Assembly: GCA_020081605.1 (NCBI GenBank)
Contig: JAHREC010000013.1
Location: 2,108,001 to 2,172,000 of the forward strand
Origin: Albifimbria verrucaria
Lineage: Eukaryota; Ascomycota; Sordariomycetes; Hypocreales; Stachybotryaceae
Length of the DNA: 64,000 bases
Direction of reading: 5' to 3'
Below the pieces are notes generated by a model that was not told where the DNA came from, made no database searches, and worked only from the letters and a program-made list of their open reading frames with translations. A program made the position numbers and the translations under genes. Below are positions 1 to 12,653 of the stretch, piece after piece (the first letter of the stretch is position 1; each line of letters begins with the position of its first letter).

Positions 1-470
1 TGTTGTTGGATTCATCCTTCTGTGCAATGACGATACAACGACTTAATGAGCTGTCTTTCCTTTACTTAGCATGTAGTCGTGTTATGATAATTAATCGAAA
101 TATAATTTATTAGTTCAAAACAAAAAATCATCCATGGACCACTGTGAATAATTTGAAAATAGTACAGATGCTACCTAGTAATCAAAAGCGTCAAGACGCC
201 TATAATCACATATCGTAGTAGGACAATATATAAGTAATATAGGGTAGGTGCTCACCCGAGCCGAAGACCCGATGCTATATTAGAGTTTGCACCAGTCACA
301 TGATTTGGCGTCTTTGGGTGGCGTCGTCTGCCTAGAAGAGCGCGTCCCACCACGCGTTAACCATCAACATTCATCCCTCCTTTAAACACTCTTCCCATTT
401 TCATCGCCACCGACGCTTCAAGGGTCAGACGTTTTCAAGTACGCCTTGATAAACAATCGCAACCGAAAAT
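1..470. other. AT-rich upstream region and RAD51 promoter
   Basis: No gene is visible here. The first 240 bases are AT-rich and have no coding character. The last 150 bases become GC-richer and contain an ACGCGT element (listed separately) ahead of RAD51. The end of a neighbouring gene is not visible. Confidence 0.6.
352..357. promoter_or_regulatory. MluI cell-cycle box (MCB) upstream of RAD51
   Basis: The palindrome ACGCGT lies 114 bases before the RAD51 start codon, with a partial copy (GCGCGT) about 11 bases upstream. In yeasts MBF binds ACGCGT and drives G1/S transcription of DNA-repair and replication genes. The match and position are seen; binding is inferred. A 6-mer of this kind is expected by chance roughly every 4 kb, so confidence is moderate. 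Confidence 0.45.
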
Positions 471-1624
471 ATGAGTGAAGAATACGATGAAACTCTGGTT
501 GGAGAGGATGGCGGTATGACTGGCCCAGGCGCACCTACGCCACTCACAGCGCTCGAGGTAATTTCGTCTTTCTTGCCAGCCGGTGCGCCTCGTTAACATA
601 TTTCATAGGGAGTTGCTGGCCTGTCAAAACGCGATATTCAACTGGTAATTGATGGAGGATACAATACGGTTGAGTCCGTGGCATACACACCTCGCCGTGT
701 GCTCGAGCAGATCAAGGGCATTTCAGAGCAAAAGGCCACGAAGATTCTGACTGAAGGTGAGTCGTCCCGTGGAGTCGCATTTGTACTCAACAAATACTGA
801 GATTCCATAGCATCGAAGCTGGTTCCCATGGGGTTCACAACCGCGACCGAGATGCATCATCGCCGAAGTGAGCTTATATCAATCACAACCGGATCCAAAA
901 CCTCGACACGCTGCTTGCTGGTGGTATCGAGACCGGCTCAGTAACGGAGCTTTTTGGCGAGTTCAGAACAGGAAAGAGTCAAATCTGCCATACACTCGCC
1001 GTGACATGTCAATTGCCGTTTGACATGGGAGGTGGCGAGGGTAAATGCCTCTACATTGACACTGAGGGCACCTTTCGCCCGGTCAGACTTCTCAGCGTAG
1101 CGAACCGATACGGTTTGTCAGGCGAAGAAGTTTTGGACAATGTCGCGTACGCTCGAGCATACAACTCTGACCATCAACTTCAGCTGCTGAACCAGGCAGC
1201 GGCCATGATGTGCGAGACCAGATTCTCCCTGCTCATCGTTGACAGCGCAACATCTCTCTACCGAACGGACTATTTCGGGCGTGGAGAGCTTTCAAACCGT
1301 CAGACACATCTTGCAAAATTTCTCCGCATGCTGCAGCGGCTCGCGGATGAGTTTGGCATTGCAGTGGTCATCACGAACCAGGTTGTAGCCCAAGTGGATG
1401 GCGGACCAAGCGCAATGTTCAACCCAGACCCCAAGAAGCCCATTGGTGGCAATATTCTTGCCCATGCCAGTACGACCAGAATCAGCTTGAAGAAGGGTCG
1501 TGGAGAAACCAGAATCGCAAAGATCTACGATAGTCCCTGTCTTCCCGAGAGCGACACCCTATTTGCCATTAACGAGGATGGCATTGGCGATCCTGCCCCC
1601 AAGGACATGGAGAAGGAGAACTAA
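471..1624 (+). CDS. RAD51: RAD51 recombinase (one apparent frameshift)
   Basis: RecA-family strand-exchange protein of homologous recombination; it forms nuclear filaments on single-stranded DNA. Three exons: 471-557, 609-756 and 811-1624. The N-terminal helix-hairpin-helix region ([11 protein letters not shown]) is followed by Walker A GEFRTGKS near residue 128, Walker [12 protein letters not shown] near 219, and the C-terminal [13 protein letters not shown] and [10 protein letters not shown] blocks. About 349 aa, close to the usual 340-350. The start ATG opens an acidic leader typical of the family. At about 901-903 the frame shifts: SKT must continue as [13 protein letters not shown], which needs one extra C. 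RAD51 is highly conserved and everything downstream is intact, so this is read as a sequencing deletion. An MCB-like box lies upstream. Confidence 0.97.
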
Positions 1625-2144
1625 AAGATGGATTGCTTCAAGACATTGGGTTTTGTGATGACGGTATGATATGTAAGGCGTCTAAGAGTTTGCATGGGTG
1701 CTGGCGTTTCTAAGTAGACTGTCATTTGGCTGGAGGCTGTAGGCTGTAGGCTGATATACTTGTAAAAGAATAAGCTACGGGAGATACGCGAGCATACAAA
1801 TTATTGCTTTATGGGTAATTGTTGTTAGAAAATAGCGCCTTCGAAACGAGTACTGAATTTGAGAATAGTACCATAGTTTGATTAAATTTTGCCAATTTAC
1901 AGCGTCCTAGTAGCCTTACAGCTTAAGTCTCAGTGCCATGATTTGTTCACAAATGGGATGCGCGAGCGAGGCCAAGCTAGTTTCCATTTCGGGGTTAGCG
2001 TGTCAGTCAACCTCTCTCGCAGTCTAAACATGAATTTCTACGAACTATTCGGGCGCATAACACACCTGCTCAACCATCCTGCGCCAACATTCTTGCTCTG
2101 CTTTTTTGCCATCGTGTCTCAGCTGAGGCGCTTCATGGAGGCAG
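1625..2144. other. RAD51-NUP120 intergenic region
   Basis: About 520 bases with no supported gene. Just after RAD51 there is a short direct repeat of a GGCTGTA unit (around 1734-1752). AT-rich sequence suitable for a 3' UTR and terminator follows, then the NUP120 promoter. Confidence 0.6.
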
Positions 2145-5100
2145 ATGGATCCAGGCGAGACGCAGTATCTCTTTAAAGAGACCCGCTTGAGCTTCGAGCC
2201 TCCTGCTACAGCATCTGTCGTTACAATCCGCGTTCCGTCCAGCGCAGCCGGTGCTCGAAGCCTCCGCAAGCCAGCAAACGATGCATCCATCGAGGATGAG
2301 ACGACGTTCCGACGAAAGAATCTTGCGACTGCCTCCTCTATCTACCATCGACAATGGCATGACACGCCTCGCAGCTTCCTCTGGCGTGTTCTGGAGGACG
2401 ACACCGTCCTGAGCGTCCGCGCTGCTGATGTTTGCAAGAAGGACAAGTCGGCTGATGCACCGCTCGTGCTGAACTTTCACTTTGCAGCGCCTATTCAGCC
2501 AGGCTGCGTAGCCTTTTCGGACCCGGAAGAGCACGACGCGCTCTCTGTTTTCGTGCTGGATCAAACATACCATCTCTATACCTTCATGCTACGGCCTGAT
2601 CTCTTTCGAAAGAGGTCTGCAATCGACGCCAACTTAGCCGATCTTGCTAAAGTGCAGGCACCTGCTGGCCTGGGTTTCAAGCACCCCACCGAATGATCGC
2701 GCTCTCGGCCGACTCGCTGCTGATAACTGTCAATGATGGAGGCATGATTCGTCTTGATAAGACGACCGGGGATGATCGTGAGTTTATGAGAGGCTACGTT
2801 GAAAAGAAATGGGGCTAATTCAAATATAGCAAATGGGTTATGGAAGGAATCTTTCTTCAATGTGCAAGGGTGGGCTCAGAACCTGCGAAGCTTGCTGCCA
2901 TTCCAAGGAAAGCATACTCTCAAGCATGGCAAAATAAACATGGAATACAGCGCTGCAACGTCGGTTCAGGTCACCTCCTTCGGTGTCGAGGACAGCCTTT
3001 ATGCAATCACCGTTTGCCTCGATCATCGCATGCGCATCTGGAACCTTGAGGACGGGCAAATCCTCTACACTGGCGACATTCTGAATGCTGAGAGGTCACC
3101 ACAAGAAATGACAAAATGGACCATTGATCCCTCATATTCAAACGTTGTTCAGCTGGTTGGACGGACCCGTGGACAAAGGATCTGTGCCACTTATTCACCC
3201 ATCGGCGCGGGAGAGTTCAAATTCTGGAAGCTCCGTGTCAAGGACTCGCACAACATTATTGTCGAAGATCTATTCCCCAAGATGACTCTGATCCCCATAA
3301 CACCCACATCGTCTGATGTATGGACACTGGCCGACTTCGTCTTATCATCTCCTGCCGAAGGCTCCATAAACCTATGGACTCTATGGAAGAATAACATGAC
3401 TTATCGTGTTCAGCGGTTAGAATTGGACAGGGAAAACATGGCACAGACATGGGAGGACAGCTGGGATGGCCTCTTCGTTGAGACAAGCATTGAGACCCCA
3501 CCTTCGTCTGGACCTTCAGATCCTGTTGATGTTACCGAGAAGTGGTTAAAACTTATCCTTCGACCCGGACGATTCACCAAAAGCACACTCGAAACTGCTT
3601 TGTCAATCTACGAGCGTGGACTCGGGGCAGTTCAGGAAGGGGCTAAAGGACGTGGGTTGGCTGAATCCATCTGTTCCGTCCTTGGATCCACAGCTCTCCT
3701 CGAGCGCAATTCAAGCGGTGCAATGGATTATGAGCAATTCCGCGCATCCAGCGAAACACAGTGGCGCAGATTTTATCGTCTCTTGATTGAGCTAGACAAA
3801 CAACGGGGCGAGGCGCTCGGCCTTGTGCTTGATTCCGAAGCGGACATGGTCTGGGTTGTATGCGCTGATCTCTTATCGGCAATCCGCGAATGTAGCAGCC
3901 TGGAACGGCTCTATCACAATCTTGCACGACCAAGCGAGGGTATGACCTCCCAAGCCGCTTTGGTCAGCTCTGCGTTGTCATTCATTGAAGCCCTGCCGGA
4001 TAACTATCTGCAACTTTGCAACTCAGTCCTGAGGCTCGAACTCTTCGAAGAGTCCTCCAAAACAGATCTGGAGCGCATACAGTACTTCTCTGACAAGTCT
4101 GGCTTTTGGCGAGGAGTCACTGATGAGGATTGCGCTCAGGTTGTGGATGTTTTGGGACAAAATTTCGGTCTCGTTACGAATCAACTGTACAATGATTTGC
4201 TTAGGCAGATCGCGGCACCCTTGGACACAAGAAACAGAAGCATAAAATATCCCTAACCGACTTTGGTCGTAAGCTGGTAATGGCAGCTGTCCAAGAGAGC
4301 CTCGAGCTGCAGTGGAAGATCTATTTCAGCCAGCTGGTCCTTCTTGTTCATATGGAGTTTGAGTTTGACAACGAAGAGGATGCTTTGCATCACCGTGTCG
4401 AAATTGGATCAGTTTTCCGTCAACTGGTTGGTGCACTGCGAAGGTTGGAATTGCTTAGATGGCTTGCCAACACTGAGATATCGGTCCCACTCTACAAGAC
4501 CGAGAAAGGAGCATCGCCAGTTCTGTCAAAGAAAGGAATCGAGGAAACGCAAACGGTGACTGCGTTGGAAACAAACGTCAGCCATCTCCTTGGGTTTAGC
4601 AACGCCACGAACGAACCCCTGGCTACTAGCATCACGGACCTTGTCACCAACTTGTGCTCCCCGATAGTGATGTTGAAGTCTCCGCCTCGCTCATTCAGTG
4701 CGCTTTAATCAAGAGAGAAAGGGCGGACCTGGCTTTGGAACTCAGCCCATTCTGTGATCAAAGTCCATTTTCTACCTATGTTCAAGGAAGAGTCCAACTT
4801 GCACTCAACGACTTCGAGACTGCTGCTACAAGCTTCAGAAAGGCAGCTGTCGGAATGAGTAAGTAGCCCAAGCAGATATGGTATTCCAACATCACTAACA
4901 GTCGCAGGTACCGAGACCATGCAGACGGACAGACACAGCAGCGGCCTTCTCGACGACACTGAGTGGAATCTCCTAAACAGTGGCTCTGCAAACTATTACT
5001 CACACATTGTCGCACTGTACGAGAAGCAGCGAGCCTACTCTTATGTTGCCGAATTTGCCAGAGTTGCAATCCAGTTTTACGGATCTAGACCAGGCAATGA

Positions 5101-5740
5101 AACTTCAAAGACCGATATGCTCAGTCGCCTATTTAATGCAGCTGTGGCAACGTCGCAGTTCGAACTTGCGCATACGACCTTGCTCTCCGTCACGAATCAA
5201 GCCCTCAGGCTATCGAGCTTACGGAAGCTAGTAGATAAGATGTGCGAAACCTATCACAATACGGAGTTGGTATCCCTACCTTTTCCCGGCATGCAGCAGG
5301 AGGTGGAGGAAATTCTTGCTCAGAAGTGCAGGGCTACCATGGAGGTGGTTCATGGTGCTCAATACCACCAGGTCCTTTATGCTTGGAGGATCAAGCGAAG
5401 GAATTACCGTGGTGCTGCCACTGTGCTATTGGATCGCATCCAGAAGCTGCGGCTTACGGGAGAGGGAGATAGGATTGTGGGCGAAGATGTTCTTGACACT
5501 CCAGTGACAAAGCAATACCTCTTGCTCATCAATGCACTCAGCTGTGTGGATGCAAAGCAGGCGTGGATCTTCGACGAGGGTATCCCACAAGCTGGCAATG
5601 GAAACCAACCACCAAGCAAGAGGAAGGTTGTGTCTTTGGCGGATATCAGGAAACAATATCAGGACGAGCTGGATAGGATCGCTGCCATCCAGAACAACCA
5701 GTTTGGATTTCAGGCAGACGACGTTATGGAGCTATCGTAG
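2145..5740 (+). CDS. NUP120: Nucleoporin Nup120/Nup160 (three apparent frameshifts)
   Basis: Scaffold nucleoporin of the Y-shaped (Nup84/Nup107) complex at the nuclear pore, required for mRNA export and pore assembly. Exons 2145-2777, 2830-4858 and 4908-5740; about 1165 aa after frame correction, which fits fungal Nup120/160. The N-terminal half is a beta-propeller (MRIWNLEDGQILYTGDI is a propeller blade signature) and the C-terminal half is helical. Conserved reading continues across three one-base losses: in CCCC at 2684-2687, near 4224-4235, and in CCCC at 4659-4662. Recognition rests on family resemblance of the propeller segment and overall architecture. The gene is transcribed co-directionally with RAD51, with its own promoter. 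Confidence 0.85.
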
Positions 5741-6026
5741 GGGCAAAGCGTATTTATTGTAGGTTATAGCAAAGGGGTGGACTTTCTCATTGTATGAGTT
5801 TAAGGCTTAGATACCTCGGCAAGGTACACAGGATCATGATCGTTTTATTATAAGGGCTATAGTAGCTTGATGTTCTCAATGCGTGCCTCCTCATGGCAAA
5901 GGGCCACACCCGCTTCTCCTACATCCCCGATCGTACTTCAGAACCCAAGAACGCCGAGCGACATGCTAATAAATGGAAAATGGCATCTCATCTGCCGAGG
6001 TATATACGTCTTCACAACGCGTACGC

Positions 6027-7143
6027 TTAGGCTCGTGCGGCAGCCAACTTGTTCTCAGGAGGCATAGGCAACGACTGGGTTCCTGCTGAACCAAGCGCAG
6101 GGATAGCGTCGGGTGCCTGGCGGTAGAGGATAATCTCCGACTGCTTGAAGTAACGTCTCGCATCTGTGATGGCGTTAGTAAAATAGGCACGCATATGTCT
6201 GCAAAGGGATGACGGACCTTCGTCAATGAGGACAAGACTGAGGTAGTACCGGGTTGAGAACTTCTTGTTCACATCACGGAACGTTGGGGTAAGGTCGAAT
6301 CCTCCAAGGAAGAGACGGATGGGGATCGTCTCGCCCCTGGAAGGCGAGCCATCCATTATCTCAAACCGCACCAATGTCTCGCTCTCGTTGTATTGGTTGG
6401 GAGCGGCGCCAGTCGTCTCTCGGCGAATGATTGACAGCTCCATGTGCTTGATCTTCAGCCGGACGAGGAGGAAGTAGATGCGGCCGACGATGACATCTTT
6501 CAGATGGTATTTGCTCTTGCTGTACTCGAACTCGATGTGCAGGCAATCCTCGATACCGACGTCCATCTTGATGCTGCTGTTCATCTCGGGTGGGATGCGG
6601 TAGCTGTAGACCCAAATATCCTTCTCACGAATGACATCAGCCATGCGGCGCGAGACGGTGACGCGGACAAAGTAGCGTAGCTTGACATTGATGCCATTGT
6701 AGGACTCGTATTGCTTCTCGACATTCTTGAAGTTGAACTCGAAGGTTTGAGGGTGCTGCAGCTCGCCAGGGGCGGCCAGCTCCTGGTTGAGGGACAGAAA
6801 TTCGTAGTGGTTACCGCGGTCAAAGAACATCTCTGGACATACGGGTCAGACATGGTATCCTAGCAACAAGCCCTTCACCATCACTGATGCGCAAGGGAAG
6901 GTCGTGAGAGATGGGACGCGCCATACCAATAGTGCCGATGAACTGGACCTTGATGCCGGTGTGCTCCAGGCGCTTGCCATCCTTGGGGCGCACGGTCACA
7001 GCGCCCTTGACGGACTCGCCATCCATGAACAAGGGCGCCTTTTCACGACGGTTCTTGTCGAGCTTGACATCGACCATGGACCGGTCGTCGGCGTCCTCGA
7101 GGACGATGTCGATGTCGACGGGCGTCGCGAAGAAGTACGACAT
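6027..7143 (-). CDS. VPS26: Retromer subunit VPS26
   Basis: Arrestin-fold subunit of the retromer cargo-selective complex (with VPS35 and VPS29), which recycles sorting receptors from endosome to Golgi. Three exons on the minus strand: 7143-6927, 6832-6218 and 6163-6027, giving 322 aa with no frameshift. The protein begins MSYFFATPVDIDIVLED; family blocks such as FFDRGNHYEFLSL, VKLRYFVRVTVSRRM and IPIRLFLGGFDLTPTFRDV follow in order. Upstream in-frame codons (to 7371) give a low-complexity leader and are rejected as the start. This is one of only four genes in the window with no apparent indel. It is convergent with NUP120, with 286 bases between the stop codons. Confidence 0.97.
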
Positions 7144-8458
7144 GGTGGGCGAGGCTGGGGGAGGTTCGGCACAACTCGGTGCGCAATTGAAGCCTTGACG
7201 TGTCGCTGCGAAGGTGAGGCCGAGCGGGGCGGACAGGCGGACGGGAGAGAGCGAGGAGGTCGTGGAGCAGAGATGAGATGGGTGGTGTTGAGGGTCTATG
7301 GCGCTGACGTATCGGTCGCTGGCGGCTGGGGAATTTGGCTGACCCGACCCGCCAGAGCTACCAGCAACCACTGCTATCGACGTCTGATGTGGTATAGCGG
7401 CTAGGAGAAAACGACGACTGCACTTTGGCCAGTAGCACCACTCATTTGCTACCGCTAGTATCTCTTATCCAGGTATCTACCTGCCTAAGGTACCTGGGTA
7501 TCTTATGCTTGCATGGCCATGTAATCTTCACGAACAACCCCAATACAACAGTAGAAAACAAGTAGCTCTCGAGGCCGAGCAAAAAGGAATAAAATACTTC
7601 CTCCGTCCCTGACAGATTTCTGAAATAAACCCAGCAGTATCGAGCTATGCAATAGTAGTGGGTTCTTAATTACTTCATTTATAGTTATGTTTCTTTTTTA
7701 TTTTTAAAATATTGTTTCAATACCAATACTTGTATTCATGAAGAAGATATGTATTTCCTGCATCGCCTTTCTCTGCCTATCTTAAGGCAGCAATACTGTA
7801 ACCCTCGGTCTGCTACGTGTCGAGCTATAACGTCCCACCAGACAGTATTATCTGCACTTATGTGACAGTGTAAAGACTAACTTCTACAAAATGAATAGTG
7901 CATGATAGCACTTTTTGAGTTAGGGAAAACGGCCATGCATTCGTTACTAATATGCTTCTTGGACAGGTGAAGTATGAAGAGCTGCTGTGAAGCCACCGGT
8001 CACATGGCAATCAACCTGCAGCACACTTCAGCTGCAATGCGCCGAGACACTTACCTCCAGCAATATATGAAGTAGATTCTGCTCCGAATGAAGGCCAGCG
8101 AATTGCTTCTCGGACTTGGAACGCTGGTTGGTGTCCGTTAAGTGGAGTGGGTTTCTCCCTGTGGATCCAGGACAATTTCACACTATCTGGAATAGTATTG
8201 GGTAGTTAGTGCCTTAGGTCAGCAACAGTTGGTGGAAATGCTTGGTTTTTTCAAGAATGAAGAATCACGTGACAAGTCATGCCCCAGCATTCAGGTCTTG
8301 TCTCTTTCCGAATTAGCCTGATCGCTCTTGCCCTCACGTGCAACGAGCCCTAGAACTTTTCCTGCCCGCACGAAATTCGCTAAACGCTAAACAATTCGTG
8401 ACTGCCGACGACGCAAGATACCCTCAATCCCCGAGCATCAACATACACAACCGGCAGG
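7144..8458. other. VPS26-RPL9 divergent intergenic region
   Basis: About 1.3 kb, AT-rich in the middle (7540-7760), without a supported gene. It contains an AGGTACCT palindrome (7488-7495) and, nearer RPL9, a CACGTGAC element around 8268, an E-box type often seen near fungal housekeeping promoters. It probably carries both promoters. Confidence 0.55.
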
Positions 8459-9354
8459 ATGAAGTACATTCATTCTCAGGAGCTTTTGGAAATCCCCGAG
8501 GGTGGTACGTGATTATTCCTGCACTCTCGCGCGCAATGGGTGGAATTCCGGGTTGGGCAGATCGAAGAATCGGGAGCGACGAGGTGGATGGCTCAGCGAT
8601 CTCGACTCTACCCCGGGCACATCCATGAGCAAACAGAAAACCGCACAGAAGGAAAGCTAACAATTGTCTCTGCAGTCAAGGTGTCGATTAAGACTCGCAC
8701 CGTCACCGTCGAGGGTCCTCGAGGTACGAAAATTTCCATTGCGACAGCACACGCTCGAAAAGACGAATCTCTAACTCTGGCGGAACAGGCAAGCTCGTTA
8801 AGAATCTGGGACACTTGGCCGTCAACTTCACCCAGCCCAAGAAGAACCTCATCTCCATCGAGATCCACCACGGCAACCGAAAGAATGTCGCTACCCTCCG
8901 CACTGTCCGCACCCTGATCAACAACTTGATCGTTGGTGTTACCAAGGGCTTCAAGTACAAGATGCGCTACGTCTACGCCCATTTCCCCATCAACGTCAAC
9001 CTGAGAAGAACAACGAGACTGGCTCGTGGGAGGTCGAGATCCGAAACTTCATCGGCGAGAAGATTGTCCGCCGTGTCGTCATGCAGCCCGGTGTCGAGGT
9101 CGAGATTTCCAAGAACCAGAAGGATGAGCTCGTCCTGTCCGGCAACTCCCTGGAGGGTGTTTCTCAGAGTGCTGCCGATATCCAGCAGATCTGCAGGGTG
9201 CGAAACAAGGATATCCGTAAGGTACGTTTATAAACCCCCAATGGCGCCCGCTCATTGCGGCATATGTTTCTGAGGCCTTTGGTGTGCTAACATTCAACCA
9301 CAGTTCTTGGACGGTCTGTACGTTTCCGAGAAGGGCAACGTTATTGAGGAATAG
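8459..9354 (+). CDS. RPL9: 60S ribosomal protein uL6 (L9) (one apparent frameshift)
   Basis: Large-subunit ribosomal protein uL6 (eukaryotic L9). Four exons: 8459-8504, 8676-8723, 8789-9221 and 9304-9354, 192 aa after correction, the normal length. The protein begins [15 protein letters not shown]; it carries [36 protein letters not shown] and ends [16 protein letters not shown]. One G is missing near 9003: NVNL must continue as [16 protein letters not shown] gene this essential and conserved is a good internal control that the window's frameshifts are assembly errors. Several small introns near the 5' end are typical of fungal ribosomal protein genes. Confidence 0.98.
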
Positions 9355-10020
9355 ACGTGGACACGGATCTTGTTTCTTTTGCGTTTCTGGGTCTCAGGAG
9401 TGGCGAAGGTTCATCATTGCATGTCATGTAGCAAAAGGGCTACAATCAATTCACCAAAAGCAAAAGAGATGATCACTTTGTGACAAAACAAACCACCGTC
9501 GCCTACGACTGTGATGCCCTGGGTTCGAGCTTCTCACGAATTGGACACATAGACGAATTTTCTTGATGACTGGGCAAGACACAAAGGGAAATGAAAATAA
9601 TTTCATAACCATGAGCCCGCCGAAGCCGTGAAATTCACTCGTACATGGGTGGAAATTCGAATTTGTGGGTTCTCCATTCAGATTGTATTGAAACTCGATT
9701 ACACGCAATGCACAAATGTGGAAGGGGACAAACGCAGCATTCGATTCTCATATGCCCTTTGCTAAAAAAACAGCTATCATGATCCTTAATATCGTCCATG
9801 TCATCTTTTCTACCCTCGTGTCGTAAATGGCCTGCCTATCTGCAGGCAAGACTTGAATCAGTCCCATTATCTTGGTTCTTCCAACCTTTCGCCTGTAACG
9901 CCGGTGTCGTTTCCCTATGTGCAGAACTACCTAGCCATCATGTCGCACAACTATGGTGCGAGGCTCAGTAGCAAATATTTTGAAATGTGCAGTATGTGCT
10001 CTGGAGCAGGGTGGTTGCGT
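9355..10020. other. RPL9 3' region
   Basis: About 670 bases between convergent RPL9 and the Cys-rich membrane protein gene. No coding potential is recognised; AT-rich stretches suit 3' UTRs and terminators. Confidence 0.6.
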
Positions 10021-11263
10021 TTACGGCCGGGGGCTCCGGGTGTATTGCGATCTAGTTCCTCGACTGTGCCGGCTAGCACCGGTACGGTGAGACCTTCTGC
10101 CACCAGAACTGGAGCTATCTATTCGAAATTGTTAGCTTTCTGATATGGTCTGCGGTTGGGGTAACCTCAGGAGGAGCGGATAGACTTACGAGTACCAGTG
10201 GTGTCAGAGTATGAGTAGTATGAGTTGCTGTATCGTGAACCAGCTCGGTGGCTAGGCTTCTTGTCCTTTCTCAAGTTCAAAAGCGCTAGCATAGTCGCAG
10301 CCAAGCCGGCAAGGCCAAGCCAGCGCTTGCCGCTCGACTTCTTCTCAGTGCGACCTCCTGCCGAGGAAGGGCGACCACCGCCGCCAAACCAGCCAGTGTG
10401 ACGGTCGCGGCGGCCATGGGCAGCGGCAGAACCGTGGCGTGAGTAACCCTCCTCGTAGACGTCGACACGCTCCTTGGTGGTTTTCTTCTTACGACCGAAG
10501 ATGGCGTTCCAGAGACCGCGGGCAATGCAGCAGAAACAGAGAAGCAGGAGAAGAGCGACACCAACCAGACTGCCAATGACGATACCAGCGATCGCACCGG
10601 CGCTAAGACCACCACCGCCTTCGCTCTCGCCGCCGCCAGCACCGATAGTGTCACTATCACCGGACTCTGTTGGCTCGGAGGAGGTCGTGGCCGTGGTGGT
10701 TGACTGAACACCGCTAGTAACAACGGTGGTCGTGCCGGTGATACGGTAGGGGCTGAGTACTGCGTGGTGACTTGTCCATCTCGAGTGATGATGACGGTGG
10801 CACCTTCACCTACACCAGGCCTAGGTGTACATTGACCCTCAACTGCACAAGTCTGCCACCCGGCACAGCAGATGATGCCGCAAGCTTGCCATCCTTCAAC
10901 TGTAGCCTTGCAGTTCTCGGTGCCGGTAGGCTCTGGTGGTGGCTCCCAAAACGTCATGATGGTGCTCGTGTAGGTCCTCGTCTCAGTCCAAGTCTTCGTG
11001 GTATAGCCGTAATTTCCACCGGCCACGCCACGGTTGCCGCCAACGCAAGTTGCGACATTGTTGTCTAGTGTTGTGCAGGCCTCTCCAGAACCGCAGCAGA
11101 ATTGACTGTCGGCACCGCAGGGGTTTGCACAATCCCGAGCCTCGAGATACGAATAACCCGCATCGTAAAAGACGTCTTTGGGATACGGTTTGGCAGCAAC
11201 CAAGGCAAGGTTGGCTGCGGCGAGAAGCAGAACGCCGCCGCCCGACAGCGATGTTTGGCGCAT
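10021..11263 (-). CDS. Cys-rich single-pass membrane protein, possible surface sensor (one apparent frameshift)
   Basis: Uncharacterised type I membrane protein of about 390 aa; exons 11263-10190 and 10118-10021. A signal peptide (GGGVLLLAAANLALVAA) precedes two cysteine-rich clusters (CANPCGADSQFCCGSGEAC, then ACGIICCAGWQTC), a Thr/Ser and Gly-rich linker, one transmembrane helix (AIAGIVIGSLVGVALLLLL) with trailing cysteines, and a basic Arg/Ser/Tyr-rich cytosolic tail. This layout resembles fungal Mid2/WSC-like cell-surface sensors, but no WSC domain is recognised and the role is inferred from topology only. One base is missing in GGGG at 10749-10752; without it the transmembrane segment is lost. 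In-frame codons upstream of 11263 lack a signal peptide and were not used. The intron acceptor could also lie 4 bases further on. Confidence 0.75.
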
Positions 11264-12653
11264 GGTGCGATGCTCGTTGGGTATACGATCGCCCAAAGCG
11301 CTGGAATTTATTGTCTCGCTGCGACTTTGGAATGCGGGAGCGCGGGACGGAGCGAGAGCGGTGAGATTTTGGGGGTTTTGGGTGGTCGCTTGTCTTTCCC
11401 TCAAGGCTGCAGTGGGGAGGTACCTGAAGATGTGATTGATTGTGCCTTGCAGCGAGTTATGAGTTATGATGACTGTGGTATCGATGCTCAGGGTTCGAGG
11501 AAAGCAAACGGAAACCTAGATGAAGAGGATCTTCCAGAAAAAGTTTAAAGGTCAGTAACACAGAATGAATAAGAAAGGGGATCACAAAAGCCAAGCGTTT
11601 TGGTTCTGCAGGGCGACTTTAATAAGGCGGGCTGGTGATGGGGTGCAGCAAGGCGGTTTTGCGCTGTCAAACGGTCCCAGCCTCCCACTTAGACGCAAAC
11701 CAGCCTCTGGATTTTTGAGCGATACGACACACCCACAACGGGGGTAAATTGACGGGCAGAGATTGGCAGAAATTTTAAAATTGCCTGCGAGTCCAGTTCG
11801 TCAGCGCGCTCTCATGCAATGCACGATGGGGAACGGGTTCACTCAGTTTTGGTATTCGGCGATGTCTTTGCTTCTCAAGGTTTTGGTGGTTTCTGGGCAC
11901 AGAGAACAGAGGCAGCCCAAAGCGACCTGCGCTAGAGGCTGTTTACTTCCAGGGCCTCGGTTTACTGGACGACAATCGATAAGGTGGTGGGGGACCGTGC
12001 CTTGGGATGACGACCTTGTCAGACCAGGCCTAGAACCAGCTCATCACAGGTTACATGGCAACACACCTGGTCAAGGCAAGGTCGTCGTACGAATAACATG
12101 TTGGCAATGCATTGTGATCCTTGCGTTCTGTTACAGTAGCGCCCATGCATGGTCCCTTGTAATCCGTGGAGGCATCAGCTTCCGTGCCTGATTCCCAAAT
12201 CACGGTCGCCGATATGGATGCAAATCGCATCTAATCTAATATGTGGGCGCTTCTAAATGCATGTTTGAAAGCCTCGTGGCACAGGTACAGTACCTAGGTA
12301 CTCTAACTCAGTAACAGGAGGCCTAGGCTGATGCGGTGGCTGGTAGCGAAACTGGCTCGCCCCGAGATATTTCCGGCAAAATGACGCACTCCCTCTGCGA
12401 GCTCGTTTCAGGCATCTGTGGCGCAGTTATCCTTAGGTAAGCCACTCACGCCGTGAGCCGTGAGGCATGTGCACTCTGGTGGGGGCGTCGCTGTGGCTTG
12501 ACCCAAGCTCGTGAGCTGTGACGCCTGTCGGAAGCCCGTCTCCAATCGACCTCAACAACCCATCCGTTATCTCGTACCCAATCCGTCGCGGGATCGAAGT
12601 TTTGGCCTTTTCCTCCCAGATCGACCTCACTGCAGCTGCGACACCCTCTCATC
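11264..12653. other. Divergent intergenic region before VMA13
   Basis: About 1.4 kb without a supported gene. It holds an AGGTACCT palindrome (11418-11425) and a TACCTAGGTA palindrome (around 12290-12300). Open frames here have no family character. Confidence 0.55.

Noticed and set aside
7144..7371. N-terminal extension of VPS26
   Set aside because: The added residues are low-complexity, and the family start MSYFF is at 7143.
11264..11404. N-terminal extension of the Cys-rich membrane protein
   Set aside because: The extension begins at TTG and would bury the signal peptide; the ATG at 11263 starts it cleanly.
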